NCBI GenBank assembly: GCA_016342345.1
Contig: JAEINO010000004.1
Coordinates: 79,122 to 143,121 of the forward strand
DNA length: 64,000 nucleotides
Source of the DNA: Pseudodesulfovibrio sp.
Lineage (GTDB): Bacteria; Desulfobacterota; Desulfovibrionia; Desulfovibrionales; Desulfovibrionaceae
Direction: 5' to 3'
A program made the translations under genes and the position numbers. Positions 1 to 9,265 of the stretch are shown piece after piece. The notes below the pieces were generated by a model. It did no database searches. It was not told the origin of the DNA and saw nothing but the letters and a program-made list of their open reading frames with translations. Each line of letters opens with the position of its first letter. The first letter of the stretch is position 1.

Positions 1-197
1 GTCAGGTTCAGGACATGGAGACTTTTTTCCATCTACAAGGAGTGCAGACCCTTCGAGCCAGCCATGATAATCTGATGGCAACCGTGACCTATTTGCCAGA
101 AGCGGCTGATATAATGGTGAAAAGCAGTGATAAATTCGCGGCGTTAATTGAAAGGATCGGCTTGAGATCATACAGAATCAAGGAGTGGACCGGATGA
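1..197 (+). CDS. Partial hypothetical protein (C-terminal end; start lies outside window)
   Basis: Open frame from window start to TGA at 195-197; ATGA overlap with the larB start at 194. Confidence 0.5.
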   Translation, partial: QVQDMETFFHLQGVQTLRASHDNLMATVTYLPEAADIMVKSSDKFAALIERIGLRSYRIKEWTG

Positions 198-943
198 GCC
201 TCGACACATTGCTGGACGAGTACGAGGCCGGGCGCATTACAAGAACGGATTTGAAGCGCAAATTGGTACATTCCAGTTTTGCGGATGCTGGTTGCGCCAA
301 GATAGATCACCATCGCGAGCTTCGTGCAGGTGGCCCGGAGGTCGTCTATTGCGAGGGCAAAACGCCAGAGCAGGTTGCTGCCATATTTACGGAAATAGTA
401 AGACACTCGGGGTACGCCCTTGGAACGCGGGCCAGCCAGGAGCATCATGACGCTGTTGGAAAATTTTTTGATGCCCGTTACGATTGTGTTTCCAGACTCC
501 TCTGCGTAGGAACTCCGCCTGTTGATCTTACGGGCAAGATCGTGGTTGTTTCGGCGGGAACTTCGGATTTGCCGGTGGCCGAGGAGGCTGCCGGAACAGC
601 CGAGTTTTTGGGCAATCGTGTGGATCGGCACTATGATTGCGGCGTGGCTGGCATCCATCGCCTGTTCTTCATCATGGACGATCTGGCGGATGCATCGGTG
701 ATTATAGCGGTTGCCGGTATGGAGGGAGCGCTTCCTTCGGTGATAGGCGGCATGGTTTCTCCTCCGGTCATCGCGGTTCCGACCAGTGTCGGGTACGGTG
801 CAAATTTCCAGGGTCTTGCCACATTGTTGGCCATGATGAATTCCTGTGCGCCTGGTATAGCCGTTGTGAATATCGACAATGGATTCGGAGCGGGATTCAT
901 GGCGCATAAAATCAACAAGAGAGCTGTAACGGGCGCGGTGTAG
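194..943 (+). CDS. larB: LarB-like nickel pincer cofactor biosynthesis protein (AIR carboxylase-like)
   Basis: Translation contains the PurE/LarB-like core (VVVSAGTSDLPVAEEA...GVAGIHRL...VAGMEGALPSVIGG...PTSVGYGANFQGLATLLAMMNSCAPGIAVVNIDNGFGAG). ATG at 194 preceded by AGGAG. Confidence 0.9.
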   Translation: MSLDTLLDEYEAGRITRTDLKRKLVHSSFADAGCAKIDHHRELRAGGPEVVYCEGKTPEQVAAIFTEIVRHSGYALGTRASQEHHDAVGKFFDARYDCVSRLLCVGTPPVDLTGKIVVVSAGTSDLPVAEEAAGTAEFLGNRVDRHYDCGVAGIHRLFFIMDDLADASVIIAVAGMEGALPSVIGGMVSPPVIAVPTSVGYGANFQGLATLLAMMNSCAPGIAVVNIDNGFGAGFMAHKINKRAVTGAV

Positions 944-1061
944 GGTTCCTTGAGACTCTGATTGTTCGGAATGCCTGAGCATTTTGTTGCACGAGGTTGC
1001 CGGGCTGAAAATTACCGGTTAGGTTCTGTCAGCAAATTTTCATTTTCAGAAGGAGTCGGAA

Positions 1062-1838
1062 TTGCGTTCAATCCATCTCGATTGTTCCTCCGGGGTGAGC
1101 GGCGACATGTTGCTGGCATCGTTAAGTCATGCGCTGGAAGAACTCCGTGGGCCAGGAAGCGGGTATGCCTTTTTGGAACAGGAGGTGGCACGTCTTGGCC
1201 TGGATGGTTTCGGTCTTGAGTGGTCGGAAAAAATAGTCGGTGGCATCAGGACCTTTCACGTGGAAGTTTTGCAGAAGCGGGAACAACCTCTCAGAACGTT
1301 GAGCGATCTCCTTGAAATCATAGAGAAGAGCGGAATGACAGGTCGGGCATCGGAGCGGGCCGGTCATGCCCTGCGTCTGTTGGGGGAAGCCGAAGCAAAG
1401 GTTCATGGCATGCCTTTGAATGCGGTACATTTTCATGAGATAGGGGCTGTGGATACTATTGCGGACATCGTTGGAGTCATGGTCCTTCTTGATGCTTTGG
1501 AGGCACACTCCGTGACCTGTTCACCTGTGGATCTCGGGTCGGGTTTCGTGGACTGTTCTCACGGTAGATTACCAGTTCCTGCACCGGCTTGTGCCGAATT
1601 ATCCCGAGGCCTCATCACCTTTGGTTCCGAGTGTGGAATGGAGCGGGCGACACCCACTGGGTTGGCTATCTTGCGGACTATTGTGGAAGCATGCGGGCCA
1701 CAACCCTTGGGTGAGGTTAAAAGTGTCGGTTATGGTTCTGGTTCCAGATCGTCAGACGAGCAGCCGACGTTTGTTCGGGCCTTTGTTCTGGAGACAGTTG
1801 AGGTTCCTTTGTCCAATTGTGAAGGTGCTTATGCCTGA
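1062..1838 (+). CDS. larC: LarC N-terminal domain protein (LarC1-like, DUF111); no C-terminal domain
   Basis: MRSIHLDCSSGVSGDMLLASL...VHFHEIGAVDTIADIVGV...ATPTGLAILRTI; ends right after the GYGSGSR segment where full-length LarC normally continues. Confidence 0.8.
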   Translation: MRSIHLDCSSGVSGDMLLASLSHALEELRGPGSGYAFLEQEVARLGLDGFGLEWSEKIVGGIRTFHVEVLQKREQPLRTLSDLLEIIEKSGMTGRASERAGHALRLLGEAEAKVHGMPLNAVHFHEIGAVDTIADIVGVMVLLDALEAHSVTCSPVDLGSGFVDCSHGRLPVPAPACAELSRGLITFGSECGMERATPTGLAILRTIVEACGPQPLGEVKSVGYGSGSRSSDEQPTFVRAFVLETVEVPLSNCEGAYA

Positions 1839-2499
1839 CACTGTTATGATGATCATAGCCAGATACCGCGAGAATGTGTCCTGGGTACATCAGATTGGAT
1901 ATGATTACATTGTGTACGACAAGGGTGGCAATGCGTCTCCAAAGTCAATTGTCCTGCCGAATGTTGGTCGTGAGGCGCATACCTATTTTACACATATTGT
2001 CCGGGAATATGAGACGTTGGCCGGAATGAATGTTTTCTTGCAGGGTGATCCGTTTGATCACATTGATGATCGAGGTCGGGCCTCTGTGGACACGTTGCGG
2101 ACTCAGCTTGCGGAGATTGTGGAAAGAGATGTGCCGTTCAAGGGATTGGCCTGGTTCAAGCTGAAATGCGATACACTTGGGCGCCCTCATGATCTGCACA
2201 AGCCGGAAAACAAGGGACGGTGGGCTGGTTGGGGCCGGGATATCCCTGTTGGCGATGTTTTTGAGCTGCTTTTTGATGCCGAGGCCCCTGCCCGGATAGT
2301 TGCTCGTGCTCCCACTGGAAATTTCTGTGTCACGGGCGAACGAATCAGGACTCGTCCCAAAGAGTTTTACGAGTATGCCCTGAAGCTGGTTGAAAGTGAT
2401 CCTTTGGATGAAAAGAATACCGGACATGCCATCGAGCGATTGTGGCAGCACATTTTCAATGGCAACACTGCGTGGAACAAGGATAAATATGGGGCGTAA
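1831..2499 (+). CDS. DUF3431 domain protein
   Basis: IIARYRENVSWV...IYDKGG...LPNVGREAHTYFTHIV..YETL...VFLQGDPFDH. ATG at 1831 overlaps the larC stop by 8 nt; the longer ORF call from 1591 runs over larC out of frame. Confidence 0.75.
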   Translation: MPDTVMMIIARYRENVSWVHQIGYDYIVYDKGGNASPKSIVLPNVGREAHTYFTHIVREYETLAGMNVFLQGDPFDHIDDRGRASVDTLRTQLAEIVERDVPFKGLAWFKLKCDTLGRPHDLHKPENKGRWAGWGRDIPVGDVFELLFDAEAPARIVARAPTGNFCVTGERIRTRPKEFYEYALKLVESDPLDEKNTGHAIERLWQHIFNGNTAWNKDKYGA

Positions 2500-2523
2500 G
2501 GATTTCGTGCCGTTGTTGGCACT

Positions 2524-3777
2524 ATGCATAGCTTTATTCGGGGGCTTTTGAGCATGACCTTGCCATTGAATTTCAGGATCGCCATGTCATCCCTTTCGGC
2601 TCACAAGGTGCGGGCTATTCTTGCCATGTTGGGGGTTTTTCTTGGCGCGCTCGCCTTTACAGGTGTGCAGCACGTTTCAAAGATAATGGTCAGACAGGCT
2701 GAAATGGAGACGGAAAAACTTGGTCCCAATTTGTATTCGGTCATGGCCGGGCAGATTCGTTTTCGCAGGAGCGGTGGCGTCCGTGTGTCTGGCAGTGTCA
2801 TGAATTTTACCCTTGCCGATGCGAAAGCCGTGATTGAAGGGGTTCCGTCGGTCTTGGAGGGTGCTCCGTTCGTGTTGCGGACCATGCAGGTTCGTGGAAA
2901 CGGCAATGCCGTGAATGCCAAGGTCATGGCAACGTGGCCGAACTATCAGGGGATACGGAATTTTCATCCGGCATCAGGTCGGTTTTTTAATTGGAGCGAA
3001 GTAGACAATCGGGCCATGGTCTGCGTCCTTGGCCAAAAGATAGCTGAACGCCTTTTCGGCAGTTCCGAAAAGGCTGTTGGTCAGAGGGTCTACCTGTACA
3101 GGGCCAATTTTCGAGTCCTGGGAGTCATGGAGACCAAGGGTCGGGATGTTTCTGGCGATGATCAGGATGAATTCATGTTTCTTCCGGTAACCACTTTTAT
3201 GCGTCGCGCCAGTAATCAGCGGTGGATAAGTGGGGTGTTTTTACGGTTGTCCAAGGATGCCGGTCTTGAAGCCGTCGGTGAATCGGCGCGGTCCATACTG
3301 CGTCAGAGGCACAAGATCGAGGACGGACAGGCAGAAGATTTTAGCACGTTTTCCCCAAAGGATGCCATCAAGCTGCAACGTCAGGCCCTGGCTCTCATGA
3401 CCACCCTCGGTGCCATTACTTCATCCATATCGTTTGCCGTTGGCGGCTTGGGAATTCTTTCCATCATGATTCTGGTGGTTCGGGCTCGGCGGGTCGAGAT
3501 AGGCATACGACGGGCCGTGGGAGGGCGGAGGCGCGATATTGTCCGGCAGTTCTTGTTTGAATCAGGACTCATGGCCGGAATTGGTGGCGCGTGCGGTGTT
3601 GCGATGACTGTCATTGTCGTGACCATAGGCTGTTCGGTGGCTGGCCTGCCCGTGATCATCGAGCCTGGCAGTCTCGTGTTGACCCTCATTGGAACAGGCG
3701 TTCTCGGCATTGCTGCGGGGGCGTATCCAGCCTGGCAAGCAGCAAATATCGAAATTCTCGACGTTCTCAAATCCTGA
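2524..3777 (+). CDS. ABC transporter permease, MacB/FtsX type
   Basis: N-terminal TM plus MacB-like periplasmic domain, C-terminal FtsX segment (RRVEIGIRRAVGGRRRDIVRQFLFES...AYPAWQAANIEILDVLKS). Confidence 0.85.
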   Translation: MHSFIRGLLSMTLPLNFRIAMSSLSAHKVRAILAMLGVFLGALAFTGVQHVSKIMVRQAEMETEKLGPNLYSVMAGQIRFRRSGGVRVSGSVMNFTLADAKAVIEGVPSVLEGAPFVLRTMQVRGNGNAVNAKVMATWPNYQGIRNFHPASGRFFNWSEVDNRAMVCVLGQKIAERLFGSSEKAVGQRVYLYRANFRVLGVMETKGRDVSGDDQDEFMFLPVTTFMRRASNQRWISGVFLRLSKDAGLEAVGESARSILRQRHKIEDGQAEDFSTFSPKDAIKLQRQALALMTTLGAITSSISFAVGGLGILSIMILVVRARRVEIGIRRAVGGRRRDIVRQFLFESGLMAGIGGACGVAMTVIVVTIGCSVAGLPVIIEPGSLVLTLIGTGVLGIAAGAYPAWQAANIEILDVLKS

Positions 3778-4189
3778 CAGAAGAATATTTGATTGTGTAA
3801 TTAAGATAGTAGTTTGAAGTTTTGTATAGCCTACTATGTTTGAATGTCGCAATGGTGTTTGGGCGGTACGTGCCATGTTTTCTTGATATCTTGCGGGTTT
3901 TGATAAGTCGTTGGCTAGAACAAAAAAAGAGGGGGGATGATTTATCTGACTCAAGCTTTTTTTTGAAAAGTACAGGGACGTGGGGAAAAAAACAGCGACT
4001 GATCTTTATACACTGCCTTGCTAGTTTTCATAGAACGGACGAACAAAGACAGCTTTCGTCCTCGTTGGAATTCCTATGATGGTATTTAACGTGTGGGATG
4101 ATGGCTATGGCTTTGTCCGTAGACTCTGAATTTCTTGATGAAATGGTATACGGATTATATCAAGAGTACACCATTTGGGATTGCGCAAA

Positions 4190-4219
4190 AAAAGGGTGAC
4201 ACAACAGAATCACCCTTTT
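4190..4219 (-). terminator. Rho-independent terminator for the minus-strand lipoprotein gene
   Basis: 10-bp inverted repeat AAAAGGGTGA/TCACCCTTTT with 10-nt loop; on the minus strand the stem is followed by a T run. Confidence 0.75.
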
Positions 4220-4235
4220 CACTTCTGCTTGCAAG

Positions 4236-4715
4236 CTACTGTTTTAGTCCGTCGGGTATCCTGATTCCTGCTTCAACATACTCTGTTCGCATCTGCTCTG
4301 GAGATAACTGTTTGTACACTCCTTCAAGACGGGAATAGAGTCCACAGTAGCCCCACGTTTCAGCAGTAATAACTGTTAGCTGCTTTTCTTCAAACTCAAT
4401 ACGAACATGTTTCGCTTTGGGATAGTCCTCACTTGGCGTATCAACAAATTGAGCTACAACCCCCTTGCCTACAAGCTTTCCCTTTGCGATGACTTCACAA
4501 TCCGTTGAAGCCATTTCGATGGGACCGTCAGCGACATGACCACCGTTAAGGGTAATATTCACCACCTGACCATCAATCGACACGTAAGCACGAGTAAATA
4601 TCCCTCTGTGCTTATTAAGGTACCAGCCAGAAATCGTCTCTGAATTGTTTGCACACCCCGACAAGGACAGCAAGGCCAAGACAATAGTGATGAATAATAG
4701 TAGCCTGTTTATCAT
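4236..4715 (-). CDS. Small lipoprotein, candidate immunity/lysozyme-inhibitor-like partner of the upstream gene
   Basis: Signal peptide with lipobox LSLSGC; ATGA overlap (4712-4715) with the 503-aa gene. Confidence 0.6.
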   Translation of the reverse strand: MINRLLLFITIVLALLSLSGCANNSETISGWYLNKHRGIFTRAYVSIDGQVVNITLNGGHVADGPIEMASTDCEVIAKGKLVGKGVVAQFVDTPSEDYPKAKHVRIEFEEKQLTVITAETWGYCGLYSRLEGVYKQLSPEQMRTEYVEAGIRIPDGLKQ

Positions 4716-6223
4716 TTCTTTCTCTGGCTCCTCTCCTTTTTAAGGAGTTCCAGAGCCTCTTTTCGTTCTTGGACTATTCGTTTTCGGAACCCTTGCTTCA
4801 CATTTGGAGAGCAGTCTCCGCAACGGGTAGCCCGTTCATCGTATATGGCTTCAATCAACTTTTTCTCGTAGTCTGGATGCGACTTATCAAGCCTCTTCGA
4901 TGTCTTCTCAAAACGCTCAAAAGCCTTGTTTATAAGTTTCGGTTTATGTTGTACACCCGTGGACCAAACAACATCTTTCAATGTGCTTGATTGCTGAGAC
5001 ATATCCACGCCCAACTTATTTTCAAGTTTCGCAGCAGCAGGCTTGTAGTGCGTTTCGTATATGTAAGCATGTTGGTTTTTCCTGAACTCTTCAGGATGCT
5101 TTTCTGATATTTCCTTCCATTTTGCAGAAAACTCATTTGAGCCAGGCTTCAGCCCTTCGAATTCCTTCTTCCAAGGAAAACTGTTCGAGTTGACGTACTG
5201 TTCTACAGTCCCACCTACTTTCTTGGTATCAGGAGTGACGCTCGTCATCTGATACAGACCATACGATACCCCACCGGGATCGCCTTTTCCAGAGGAAACT
5301 GTACTTACTCCTCGTCCACCAGTTTCGTATTTCTCAGACAGTTTGCCTAATTTTTGAATATCCTCAGTGGTCGGCTCAGTCTTTTTAGGTTTCACTTTCC
5401 CACGATACTGGTTGCCTTTATATATCTCATCCTGACCTTCCGGGATTTGAAGTTCAGCATTTTTCTTTTCACCAGTATCATTTATGACACCAGTGTTCTT
5501 CTCGGTATACATCTCAGTACCTTTCATCTTGAAGCCTGGCTTGGCACCCGGGATATTTTTATTCTCAGATGCTCGTGCTTTCTCAATGTCAACACCAGTA
5601 TAACTCAAATACTTGTCATACATGGCATCCGCGTTCTTCTCGTCAAACTTGGCTTCTGACATGACGTACTTGTTGATGAGATCGAAAGCAGCAGCGTCAT
5701 GGGCCTGTATGCCATTCTCGTCATTGGCACCAAGTGCACCTTTGGCGAGACGCTGCAAGCCTTTGTCGAGGACAGTGCGGGAACGCTCGTTGAGCTTGTT
5801 CAAAGCGAACTGATGCCCTTGTTGCAGGAAGTCTTTCTTGATGTCTGGCAGGGACTTCGAGAGGGCTTCGTGCCGCTTGCCACCTTTGGTGACAGTGGAG
5901 AGCACGGAGTGTTCGTAGTCGTCGTATTGCTTCTTGAGGTTGGAGGCATCTTTGGACGGCTGCTTGCCAGTGACGTTTTTCTGCCAATCGGCCAAGCCCT
6001 TGCCAAAGAAATCATGCGCTTCGTTTTCTTTTTCGACGATGGTGTTGAGCCGATCCAGGTCATGATACGCATCACGCTTCTGCTGTCGTTGTTGCTGGTT
6101 CTGATTCCTGAAGCCGATTCCCATTTCAAGAGCAGTCTTTCGCTGGCCGGAAGTGGCGTTGTCGAGCAGCTTCTTCTGCTCGTCAGGGTCAATGTTGATG
6201 AGCGATTTTCCAAAGTCAAACAT
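4712..6223 (-). CDS. Large protein with C-terminal VgrG3-C-like peptidoglycan hydrolase domain
   Basis: KYETGGRGVSTVSSGKGDPGGVSYGLYQMTS...GTVEQYVNSN...EFSAKWKEI...FRKNQHAYIYETHYKPA resembles the VgrG3-type lysozyme-like domain; charged N-terminus without signal peptide. Confidence 0.7.
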   Translation of the reverse strand: MFDFGKSLINIDPDEQKKLLDNATSGQRKTALEMGIGFRNQNQQQRQQKRDAYHDLDRLNTIVEKENEAHDFFGKGLADWQKNVTGKQPSKDASNLKKQYDDYEHSVLSTVTKGGKRHEALSKSLPDIKKDFLQQGHQFALNKLNERSRTVLDKGLQRLAKGALGANDENGIQAHDAAAFDLINKYVMSEAKFDEKNADAMYDKYLSYTGVDIEKARASENKNIPGAKPGFKMKGTEMYTEKNTGVINDTGEKKNAELQIPEGQDEIYKGNQYRGKVKPKKTEPTTEDIQKLGKLSEKYETGGRGVSTVSSGKGDPGGVSYGLYQMTSVTPDTKKVGGTVEQYVNSNSFPWKKEFEGLKPGSNEFSAKWKEISEKHPEEFRKNQHAYIYETHYKPAAAKLENKLGVDMSQQSSTLKDVVWSTGVQHKPKLINKAFERFEKTSKRLDKSHPDYEKKLIEAIYDERATRCGDCSPNVKQGFRKRIVQERKEALELLKKERSQRKK

Positions 6224-6506
6224 AGCCGAATTCCTCCTGGTAGGATTTTGATTGTTTATAGATCAAAAAGCCTAACACGGGTTTTCGGCTCAGGACGAAA
6301 GCGGGCATAAATGGGTACTAAAAGGACACAAAAAGCATAACTTGGCAACTTGACAGACTTTTGGAGACCGATTCTAAAATATGATCACTCAAGTTGTTAT
6401 TGGAATATTTCGAAAAGTGCATTTTAACCGGGTGAGCAATAATAATAGATAAAAAAGGTTTCAAATGAGAGTAGCAAGGTAGAGTCGAAAAAATATTGGA
6501 GGCGGT

Positions 6507-7079
6507 ATGCCGGTCGGACGTGAGGAATTCCTGGATGGAGCGCGTGAACGGTTTCGCGAGAGCGGCATGGCCGGAGTCAGTGAGATGGATATCGCGTCTG
6601 AAATCGGGATGGACAGCGAAACCGTGCAATCCCATTTTCCCGATAGAACGAGCCTCGTCGTTGCCGTTTTGCTGGAAGAGCTGGGTTCGGTTTCCAAGGC
6701 CGCCATGAAAGCACTTCCTCAGTCCCAACTTGACCTTCAGTTGAAACATCTCCTCAAAGCCCGTTTTGGGTTCTATGTCCAACACAAGCAGAGTTCCGCT
6801 TTGATACTGCGCGAGGTGATATTCAGTCGGGCTGGATGGCGGGAAACCTATGAAAACATGCTGTGGCGTTTTTCCGTGGAGATTGTTTCTCTGTTTCATG
6901 CTGCCAAGCGCAGGGGGGAAATTCGCCAGGATGTGGATGAAGCCCTCGCGGCCCGGGCGTTGGTTTCATACTATGTAACGGGCGTGCTCATGGGTGTGCG
7001 CGGTGATGCTTTTGATGATGAAGGTGTTTGCGTCTTTGTTTTTCCGCTGGTGGATTGCCTGGTGGCTTCTCTCAAATAA
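6507..7079 (+). CDS. TetR/AcrR family regulator
   Basis: N-terminal TetR HTH pattern (FLDGARERFRESGMAGVSEMDIASEIGMDSETVQSHFPDRTSL). Confidence 0.75.
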   Translation: MPVGREEFLDGARERFRESGMAGVSEMDIASEIGMDSETVQSHFPDRTSLVVAVLLEELGSVSKAAMKALPQSQLDLQLKHLLKARFGFYVQHKQSSALILREVIFSRAGWRETYENMLWRFSVEIVSLFHAAKRRGEIRQDVDEALAARALVSYYVTGVLMGVRGDAFDDEGVCVFVFPLVDCLVASLK

Positions 7080-7157
7080 CAGAAAATTCGAGCTTGTTTC
7101 GGAACACTCTTGATCAAACTGGCGCAGGGTGTTGACAATTTTATCAGGGCTGTTTAA

Positions 7158-7186
7158 TGAACATGTTCAGTTAATGAACGTGTTCA
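7158..7186. promoter_or_regulatory. Tandem palindromic putative TetR operator
   Basis: TGAACATGTTCA (7158-7169) and TGAACGTGTTCA (7175-7186) just upstream of the tetR start at 7199. Confidence 0.55.
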
Positions 7187-7198
7187 TGTGGAGTGTAA

Positions 7199-7816
7199 AT
7201 GAAAGAAAGTGACAGCGAGACCCTGCGGGGCCGACAAAAATCCGAGACCCGAAAGCAGATTCAGAGTGCAGCAAAGGCACTGATTATCGAACTCGGGTAC
7301 GAAAAAACAACCATGCGTGCTTTGGCAAAGTCTGCGGGCGTGGGGCTTGGTACGATTTCCTTGCATTTCAAGGACAAGAAGTCCCTTTTGCTGGCGAGTT
7401 TCTTCGAAGAGATCGGAAGTGTGGCACAGAAGGCCTTGAATTCCGTGCCTCGGGATGAGCACGTTCGTGAACAGCTTCTCTACATTTTGCGCGAAGTCTA
7501 CGGGTATTATGCCATGCACACAGATTTCTTGAGGACCGTGATCAAGGAGGCCCTGTTCATCCGTGGAGAATGGGGGGCGGTCTTTGACAGACAGATAGGC
7601 GGATACATCTGCCTTATGGGTGAGATGATCGAGGCAGGCAAGGAACGGGGTGAGGTCAAGCCGGATATTAACGGCGAGCACGTGGCAGCCATCTGTTGGG
7701 GGCTGTATCTTAATGGACTTCTTGAGGGTTTCAAGCAGGATCGGTTTGACCCCGATGCCCAGGTCGCACGAATCGAGCCCCTGTGGGAGATTGTTTTGGG
7801 CGGAGTTCTGGTTTGA
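7199..7816 (+). CDS. TetR/AcrR family regulator
   Basis: AAKALIIELGYEKTTMRALAKSAGVGLGTISLHFKDKKSLL; located before RND efflux genes. Confidence 0.85.
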   Translation: MKESDSETLRGRQKSETRKQIQSAAKALIIELGYEKTTMRALAKSAGVGLGTISLHFKDKKSLLLASFFEEIGSVAQKALNSVPRDEHVREQLLYILREVYGYYAMHTDFLRTVIKEALFIRGEWGAVFDRQIGGYICLMGEMIEAGKERGEVKPDINGEHVAAICWGLYLNGLLEGFKQDRFDPDAQVARIEPLWEIVLGGVLV

Positions 7817-8083
7817 TTTTCAGGGCATATGGATATCAGTGGATTCTCATGGGTGCTGAAATTGGGTAGTTTTTTTGTATTTCAATCTGATATGTCCATG
7901 TAACGTATATTTTGTCTTTGTTGCGGGGGCCGCAATGCATTCCAATGGTTCAATAAATGGCAGAAAAGGTCAGGCCGGTGCAGTGCGAAGTCTGTATTGA
8001 TGCGGATGGTGTCCACAGATGACCTGCATCGAGCGGGCTTGTGGACCAAATTTTGTGGTAATCCTTGAAAAAGGAGTGATTGA

Positions 8084-9220
8084 ATGAGTTTTATATATAA
8101 ATTACCAATAAATTCAGGCTTTTTTGTGGTAAAAAACATAGCCTTAATATTTGTTGTAGTTCTTGTGGCCGGTCTGGCCGGCTGTGGCAATGATCGCCTG
8201 GGAGGTGATACCCAGGCCGATTCCGGGGATGATCCGGTTTCAGAAAGTTCTTCGGCTGAGGGTGTTCAACCCGAAGCCAGTCCCGTGCTACCGGTCAAGT
8301 CTTCGGAGACGTTTGTTGTCCAGTCCGCGGACCGCTGGTCCACCCTGACCGGCTTTACCCGTGCCAGAAACGCCATGACGCTGGTGACCGAAGAGTCTGG
8401 CCGAGTACACAAGGTTGTTGCCGATGTGGGTGATACCCTTGGAGAACATGGGTTGTTTGCCGAGTTGGACACGACATTTATTGAACTTGATCTGGCCGGA
8501 AATCGGGCTGATCAGCAGCGTCTCAAAAGCGATTTGAACTACAACAAGAAGGAAATGGAGCGGTATGAGGCCCTGGTCAGGGATCAGAATGCTGCCCAGT
8601 CCACCTTGGACAACAATATTCGTGCGCATCAGGCAGCCCTGCAACAACTCAGGGCCAAACAAATAGAAGAGCGCGTGCTTATGGAGCGGATGAAACGATT
8701 CTCATTGCTTGGCCCTGCGGGGTGGAAGATTGTTACTCGTTACATCGAGCCGGGCGAATGGGTCACCAAGGGCGAAAAAGTGGCTGAGCTTGGCAGGTAT
8801 GACGTGTTGCTGGTGCCATATGCTCTGACAAGTGCCGAATATCGTGCTCTCAAGGATCAGGGTGAAACCGTGGACCTCAAGCTGACCGATCTGAACAGGA
8901 TTATCAAGGCAAGGGTCATTCATGTGTCTCCCGGATTTGATCCTCAGACCCGCAAGATCAATGTTGATCTCGAAATAGCAGAAGGGGATTTTGAATTTCG
9001 TGGTGGCATTCGCACGGAGCTTAAGCTCGGTCTGCCCGATCCCGGCGGTGCTGTTATTGTGCCCGAGTCGGCCTTGGTAAAGGCATACGAAGAGTATTTT
9101 TTGATGACCCCGGATGACAATCGGGTTCGCGTGGTGCTGATGGGTGGAGCGGATGGCAACATGCGTCGGGTTTCCAGCTCGAACGTGCGTCCGGGAGACC
9201 GCTTTCTGCTTTATCCGTAG
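8084..9220 (+). CDS. RND efflux periplasmic adaptor (membrane fusion lipoprotein)
   Basis: Lipobox LAGLAGC, hairpin and barrel-like segments, adjacent to RND permease. Confidence 0.85.
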   Translation: MSFIYKLPINSGFFVVKNIALIFVVVLVAGLAGCGNDRLGGDTQADSGDDPVSESSSAEGVQPEASPVLPVKSSETFVVQSADRWSTLTGFTRARNAMTLVTEESGRVHKVVADVGDTLGEHGLFAELDTTFIELDLAGNRADQQRLKSDLNYNKKEMERYEALVRDQNAAQSTLDNNIRAHQAALQQLRAKQIEERVLMERMKRFSLLGPAGWKIVTRYIEPGEWVTKGEKVAELGRYDVLLVPYALTSAEYRALKDQGETVDLKLTDLNRIIKARVIHVSPGFDPQTRKINVDLEIAEGDFEFRGGIRTELKLGLPDPGGAVIVPESALVKAYEEYFLMTPDDNRVRVVLMGGADGNMRRVSSSNVRPGDRFLLYP

Positions 9221-9265
9221 CAGGAAGGCTCACCATGCATTTTCCCATTCCAAGGAGTTGATATA

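Noticed and set aside
89-982. 297-aa minus-strand ORF
   Set aside because: Antisense to larB; arginine/serine/histidine-rich translation typical of a shadow frame.
1591-1830. N-terminal extension of the DUF3431 ORF
   Set aside because: Lies within larC in another frame; DUF3431 similarity begins at the ATG at 1831.
3822-4338. Small ORFs of 85 and 67 aa between the ABC permease and the lipoprotein gene
   Set aside because: AT-rich region, no recognisable domain or clear RBS; one overlaps the terminator and 3' end of the minus-strand gene.
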